Assembly (NCBI GenBank): GCA_021307315.1
Contig: JAJSPD010000008.1
Span: forward strand, 806,001 to 870,000
Length of the DNA stretch: 64,000 nucleotides
Source of the DNA: Bisporella sp. PMI_857
Taxonomy: Eukaryota > Ascomycota > Leotiomycetes > Helotiales > Helotiaceae
Direction: 5' to 3'
Positions 59,675 to 64,000 of the stretch are shown here, one piece after another. The position numbers were made by a program, and so were the translations under genes. The notes beneath the pieces were generated by a model. It was given only the letters and a program-made list of their open reading frames with translations, made no database searches and was not told where the DNA came from. Positions within the stretch are counted from its first letter, which is position 1. Each line of letters begins with the position of its first letter.

Positions 59675-60879
59675 TCACTTGAAATTATTCTTCATTTCGC
59701 GCAGCTTTGCCATGACTTGCACTGGATCTGTTTCCCCGGTAGCTTTCTGAATTGTTGGGTCCTGAAGATGTTAAAAATGTGAAATTTCTTTAGGGTTACA
59801 AATTAGATATGCTTACTTCCACTCTCATAAACACGTTATGTAACTTTGAGGCAGATTGTTAGTAATGAGGTATCCATGTTCAAAGTGGCAATACCTTTTC
59901 ATCCGCAATTGTAAATTTTCCCTGGGTCTCCTTATTCGCCTTTGCAAATGCCTCTAGCTTCTTCATAGCTTCATTTTGCAGCACTGAAATACCCGAACTT
60001 GACATTTGCTTTGGTGTATTCATGCCCAGGCTAGAACCATTAATTAAACACTCAAGTAGCCTGAATATCCAACTTACATAGACAACTGTCTCATCAGGAA
60101 GAGATGCTAGAGTTTTATTCAAGGCGGTATGCATCTCCTCTGGCTTGCCCTCAAAAAATCTTCCGCATCCTATAGATCCATAATCTTAGCTACCGCCCAA
60201 ATATTTCGCATACACAATATCCCTATCTTACCTCCATGAAATAGCGTATCTCCGGTGAATACAACTTTTCCTGTGCTATCCTCTAGAAACCAGCATATGC
60301 TATCTTGCGTGTGACATGGCGTATATAAAGGGGTAATCGAGATATCTCCAAATTTGTAGGGTTTGCTGTTAGGCGGTGTTGTTGTTACGCCTTCGCAGTC
60401 CTTGCCACCAGTTATACCTAGCTTGGTCCCCAACTGTTCTTGCTATAGACAGTGTCAACCTTCGAGCTTGTGTCCTCATTGTCGGTTCTTATCTTACAAG
60501 TTTCTTATTGCCTCCGGCATGGTCCCAGTGACTACATTGCGATTAGCCGGGTTCTCCGCCTTTACCACAAGACCTACTGATGTGTATTGTAAATTCCATC
60601 CAAGATAATCTCCCCACTGTCAATCTTTTCCTTCAACACAGGTGATACTCTGCTCTCAAATCAGATCTCAGTTTGCCCTCTCTTCGAACATATACCCACT
60701 CGTCAGGATTCGCGGGGTCGATGATGATTGCTTTCTTCGATTTATCATCCACAACAAGGTAGGCATAATTATCACTGCTACCCTCCCCTATAATACAGTT
60801 ATTTTTCAAGCTCTCCCATACTACTTTTTAGGATATCTTTAGGATCAGACTAACACATTGGGATCGATTGGATATGCAT
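59675..60879 (-). CDS. Glyoxalase II (hydroxyacylglutathione hydrolase)
   Basis: Metallo-beta-lactamase-fold enzyme hydrolysing S-lactoylglutathione, the second step of methylglyoxal detoxification. The ATG at 60879 opens MHIQSIPM, followed after an intron by WESLKNN and AYLVVDDKSKKAIIIDPANP. The metal motif THHHWDHAGGN is split: TH plus part of a His codon end one exon (lower boundary 60578), and the rest sits in a 34-base exon (60498-60531). Further motifs: LGTKLGITGGKDCEG, YTPCHTQDSICWFLED, VFTGDTLFHGG-CGRFFEGKPEE, PGHEYTKANVKF (extra G nearby) and a tail LREMKNNFK, TGA at 59675-59677. Introns include 60532-60577 and 60443-60497. No organelle signal is visible, so probably cytosolic. Confidence 0.94.
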
Positions 60880-61443
60880 GGCCTGAGATTGGTGAAGCTG
60901 CTAAATGGGGTTTTAGCTATTCTGCTCTAGTAAGAAGCTCCCACGAGGGACTTACGCACACTTGATTTCAATTTCGACGTTAAAACTAAAGAGATTGGTC
61001 TCCTAACTTGTGATAATTTCATTGAGTCTTTCTAAATTCATTAGAAATCGAAGAAATCATTCAGCAACGACATCATCAATCCCAAATCACCAATGCCCCC
61101 ATTGGCCCCACTCTCGAGCTTTCGGAGTTTAGATATCGTTATCGCCTTGAGCCGTCCTGAAGCTCCCCATATATACCTACCTATGTTAGGACTTTCGTCT
61201 TAGGGAATTTCCAGAAGAGGATTTTTTCATCCTCGAATTCCAGACTCGAGCTAAGGCTGTAGGCAGGCAATATGGCTGCAAATGTAATAATTGGCCCTTC
61301 GGGTGAACATTATGCCTCACATGTTCAGGTTCCACCAAGGATGGACAAGTCAGGGAAGAAGTAATTGTTATGCTAAGTATGTATTTCGAGAGTCATTTCA
61401 GAAGAGCCATATTCATTTATATGGAGAGTCATATTGCAATTAA
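60880..61443. other. Intergenic, nothing recognised
   Basis: About 560 bases between the divergent glyoxalase II and membrane-protein genes. Only short shadow ORFs. Confidence 0.5.
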
Positions 61444-63765
61444 ATGGCAATGCGGCATCGAGGTCTTCCATCTGACAAGGCAGATCTAGAACAACACATT
61501 CCTGATAGTTTTGGCCATGGCAATAAGCAACAGACTCCTTTCTCCATTGAACTCTATGATTTCTCATCACCTGGCTTAGGGAGAACGCCAAATTTGTCAC
61601 TCTCTCTTCAGAAAGATCCAACATTCTTTGGTAGTGATTATGCCTTGCAAAGCAGTCACAATCTAGGGCAGAGTATCAAGGTGACCGCGAACTCGAGCAT
61701 TGCCCAAGATGAACAGCCTCTGGTGAAACACAGTAACAACTCGGATCTACCTAGGGAAGATGTATACTATAATCAGTTTAAACTCCAGCACGCAATGTAT
61801 GCTACGTAACACTGACGCCTACCTTAGTCAATTATTTCCCATTGGGAAGCCTGTCATTTTGATCCTGGTAGGAAGCACTCTGGGAGTCTTACCGTTGCTG
61901 AGCTTCATCGCATTTATATAGTTTAGTGATGATAGCAATGCAAGCTGGAGAAAGCTCGCCTTGAGTGCATGGATGACTAAAGGTGTAACTCTTGCAGCGT
62001 TGGCTCTTCGATTATCCATATCGTTGCAAGCTACCGTAGCGACCTCTCTATTAGCAAGACTCGCACTGAAAGGTCGCAAACTTTATTACCCCACCTTCCT
62101 TTAGTCTCAGCTATCAGGAATTTGACTTCTGGGCGGTCGGCTCTTACTTGGTTGATGTTGATAGCATGCCTAAAGAGTTTTCATGGCAGAAAGCTTTTCT
62201 TGCTTCCATGTGTAACCGCTATCCTTTCTATTGTTACCCTAGTGAGTCAGTTTACCTCAAAGTTACTAATATCCGATGTCACGCAAGGGACCATTACAGA
62301 GCAAACGGGATTTCGGAACTTCCGAGCCCGAATACTAATACTCTTCAGTACCACAGACTCTTTTCTTTCAACAAACCTGATCAACGATTCGGGAAATCCA
62401 CGTTGGAGTTACACACCATCTACATCGTGGACTTCACGACCCCTATCTTATCATTCTTTCGCAAGGTTTGCCGACAATGCGACTTCATGTTTTAACTCTG
62501 CGGAAGGCATTAGCGATACTGATGTTACTCTAAGAGCTCTCCTTCCGCTTCTTGACGCAGTTAATTGAACTGTGATGAAGCATTATATCGGACCAGCCAC
62601 AGTGGTAGATACGAGAGTAGTCTGCATTCGGCCTCAAATCAGCTATTTTGAAATTGAAGACTCCCGATACTCATTGCACAATTTCTCAGAACAGCCAAGA
62701 GAGAGAAAACTCAATGGCTACGATATTTCAGGCATATCGTTGATCCCCGCCCACATAGCTCAAATATATAACTATCAGTGAAAAGCTCTTCGCAGCTTTA
62801 CATTCAGCGCAATGTTTCATGGGCTAGACTTAGATGCTACTCTCTTCCCTTGGACAGCTTGGTAACGATGACTTACTCCCTGATTCCGATGTAGCGTGAT
62901 CCGGAACTCCTGAGCGAGTCTGGTCTGTCAAAGCATCAACTCAGTGGCCACTATGGACATGTGAACCTTGTTTAGGAAACCTCTGGTCCATAGAAGATGT
63001 TTAGAAAACCTGATCTTCCAAACCCAAAGCCAACACGGAAATTGGACCCATGATGAATGGCAAACCTTTGCTTTGGGAAAGAAGTGGTATGTAAAACACT
63101 CCCATGAATGACTATTATTATCCAAGTAGTAGATTTAAGCTACATGGTTTCTTTTGGTTGCGTGTGGATAGATTGTTACCTCCCCTGCGTCAAAGCCTAG
63201 CCTTGTAATTGCTTCTACTATAGATTGATGATATAGCCCCACTACTTAGTGTCAGTTTATGTTATAACATGCAGAGCTCCCAGCTTCGAGAACAAATCTG
63301 CAGCAAGAACCGTCTCTGAAGATTATCAATGCCAATTACTCATCATATGAGATTCAAAAACAGCGCGGTCACCCAATTTCGACCTTCGGCGAGCGGAGGA
63401 TCCTTGCACTATCACTAGAGGATAGGAATATTTGGCCAAAATATGCATCAGCGGGTGGGAAATGGGTCTATCAACAGACATATAGCGGAATCCAGGATAT
63501 TATTGCTATGGCTGCGATACTGGACCTCGATTTTGCCTAAGCTGGCGGTGGCCTTGAGCGCGATATGAGCCTGAATTTTATGCAAGCCGCAGCGTACCGA
63601 TCAGATGACTATCAAACTTATGCTCAGATGGGTTTTGTCTTAATCATGCAGGAATTAGTATCAAGTGGCAGAAGCATTGCATTCAAACTACAGTCCATAA
63701 TCTCAATCGAAGAATTAATTCAATATTCTGCCTTACCAGAGGCTGAACAGCCACCATCTCAATGA
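61444..63765 (+). pseudogene. Large fungal integral membrane protein gene, heavily frame-broken
   Basis: A family frequent in filamentous fungi but without an assigned function. Pieces appear in order in changing frames: a soluble N-terminus (61444-61809, MAMRHRGLPSDKADLEQH); helix 1 (IGKPVILILVGSTLGVLPLL, about 61838-61900); WRKLALSAWMTKGVTLAALA and LRLSISLQATVATSLLARLA (61940-62070); FLLPCVTAILSIVTLVSQFT; LLISDVTQG; an extracellular-like segment with GISDTDVTLRALLP and IGPATVVDTRVVC; and a distant C-terminal part (63565-63765) with SGRSIAFKLQSIISIEE. In-frame stops separate the pieces and 62790-63540 is hard to follow. It could be a pseudogene or a live gene hit by the same indel errors plus introns; I cannot separate these. 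Confidence 0.6.
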
Positions 63766-64000
63766 AGTTTAAATGAATGAGTACTGTATCGTGTGTCACT
63801 TTGTTTATCTGCATTCTTCTCTGGCATGGTTTACATAAGTTTAAACTCTAAATGAAGCCCTCTCTCGCATTGCATAATCAGCAAGGCTAGCTGCTTTAAT
63901 CTTCTGTTCACTAAGCTTCCGTGCGGCAAGAATAGTGCGAAACGCCTAGCTCAGGATGCTTTCCTAAATAGAAGTTACCAATATACGAAAGGAATCAATA
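63766..64000. other. Window end, nothing recognised
   Basis: Final 235 bases; no coding text or element ends seen. Confidence 0.5.

Overview
The window is nuclear DNA from a filamentous ascomycete (Pezizomycotina). Evidence: short introns (mostly 45-80 bp, GT...AG, several with CTAAC/CTGAC branch points just before the acceptor), genes on both strands without operons, and a fungal gene set (truncated kinesin-3, GBD/FH3 protein without a formin core, Dma-type FHA-RING ligase, fungal GDA1). Protein wording looks closest to Leotiomycetes, but that is an impression, not a computed result.

Layout: U1-70K (26-1616, -), triosephosphate isomerase (2845-3795, -), a Pro/Gly-rich unknown (4758-6401, -), a 4.2 kb stretch without a recognisable gene, serine palmitoyltransferase LCB2 (10594-12643, -) with a small possible gene just upstream of it, acetoacetyl-CoA synthetase (14813-17785, +), a four-helix membrane protein (19209-20315, -), Aha1 (21573-22707, +), a Cys-containing unknown (23364-24780, -), a Rid1-like GBD/FH3 protein (25791-28426, -), a Tc1/mariner-type MITE (28925-29269), mitochondrial processing peptidase alpha (29449-31216, -), Dma-type FHA-RING E3 (32549-34805, +), Vps16 (35120-38207, -), a ChlI/MoxR-like protein (38506-39729, +), GDA1 (40976-42738, -), a PPPDE-thioredoxin-PUL fusion (43314-45069, +), 2.8 kb empty, an F-box-like unknown (47871-49036, +), 4.3 kb empty and AT-leaning, short kinesin-3 (53377-55228, +), an eIF4E/4EHP-type cap-binding protein (56057-56896, +), an EF-hand protein (57163-57824, -), an OBAP/DUF1264 protein (58530-59393, -), glyoxalase II (59675-60879, -) and a damaged large membrane-protein gene (61444 to about 63765, +).

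The genes are mostly unlinked housekeeping functions: splicing, glycolysis, sphingolipid synthesis, ketone-body activation, Hsp90 co-chaperoning, mitochondrial import, vacuole tethering, Golgi nucleotide hydrolysis, cytoskeleton, cap binding and methylglyoxal detoxification. Nothing resembles a biosynthetic cluster, CRISPR array or defence island.

The main caveat for every gene model: most of the conserved reading frames that I followed base by base carry single-base insertions or deletions, often in homopolymer runs (mainly C/G runs one base short). Essential genes such as TPI and U1-70K are affected, so the parsimonious reading is consensus error in the assembly rather than mass pseudogenisation. 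Coordinates therefore give gene spans; where I say a frame breaks, protein similarity resumes in another frame at once. No system that I would call new was found; the best non-gene discovery is the MITE with long, structured terminal inverted repeats.
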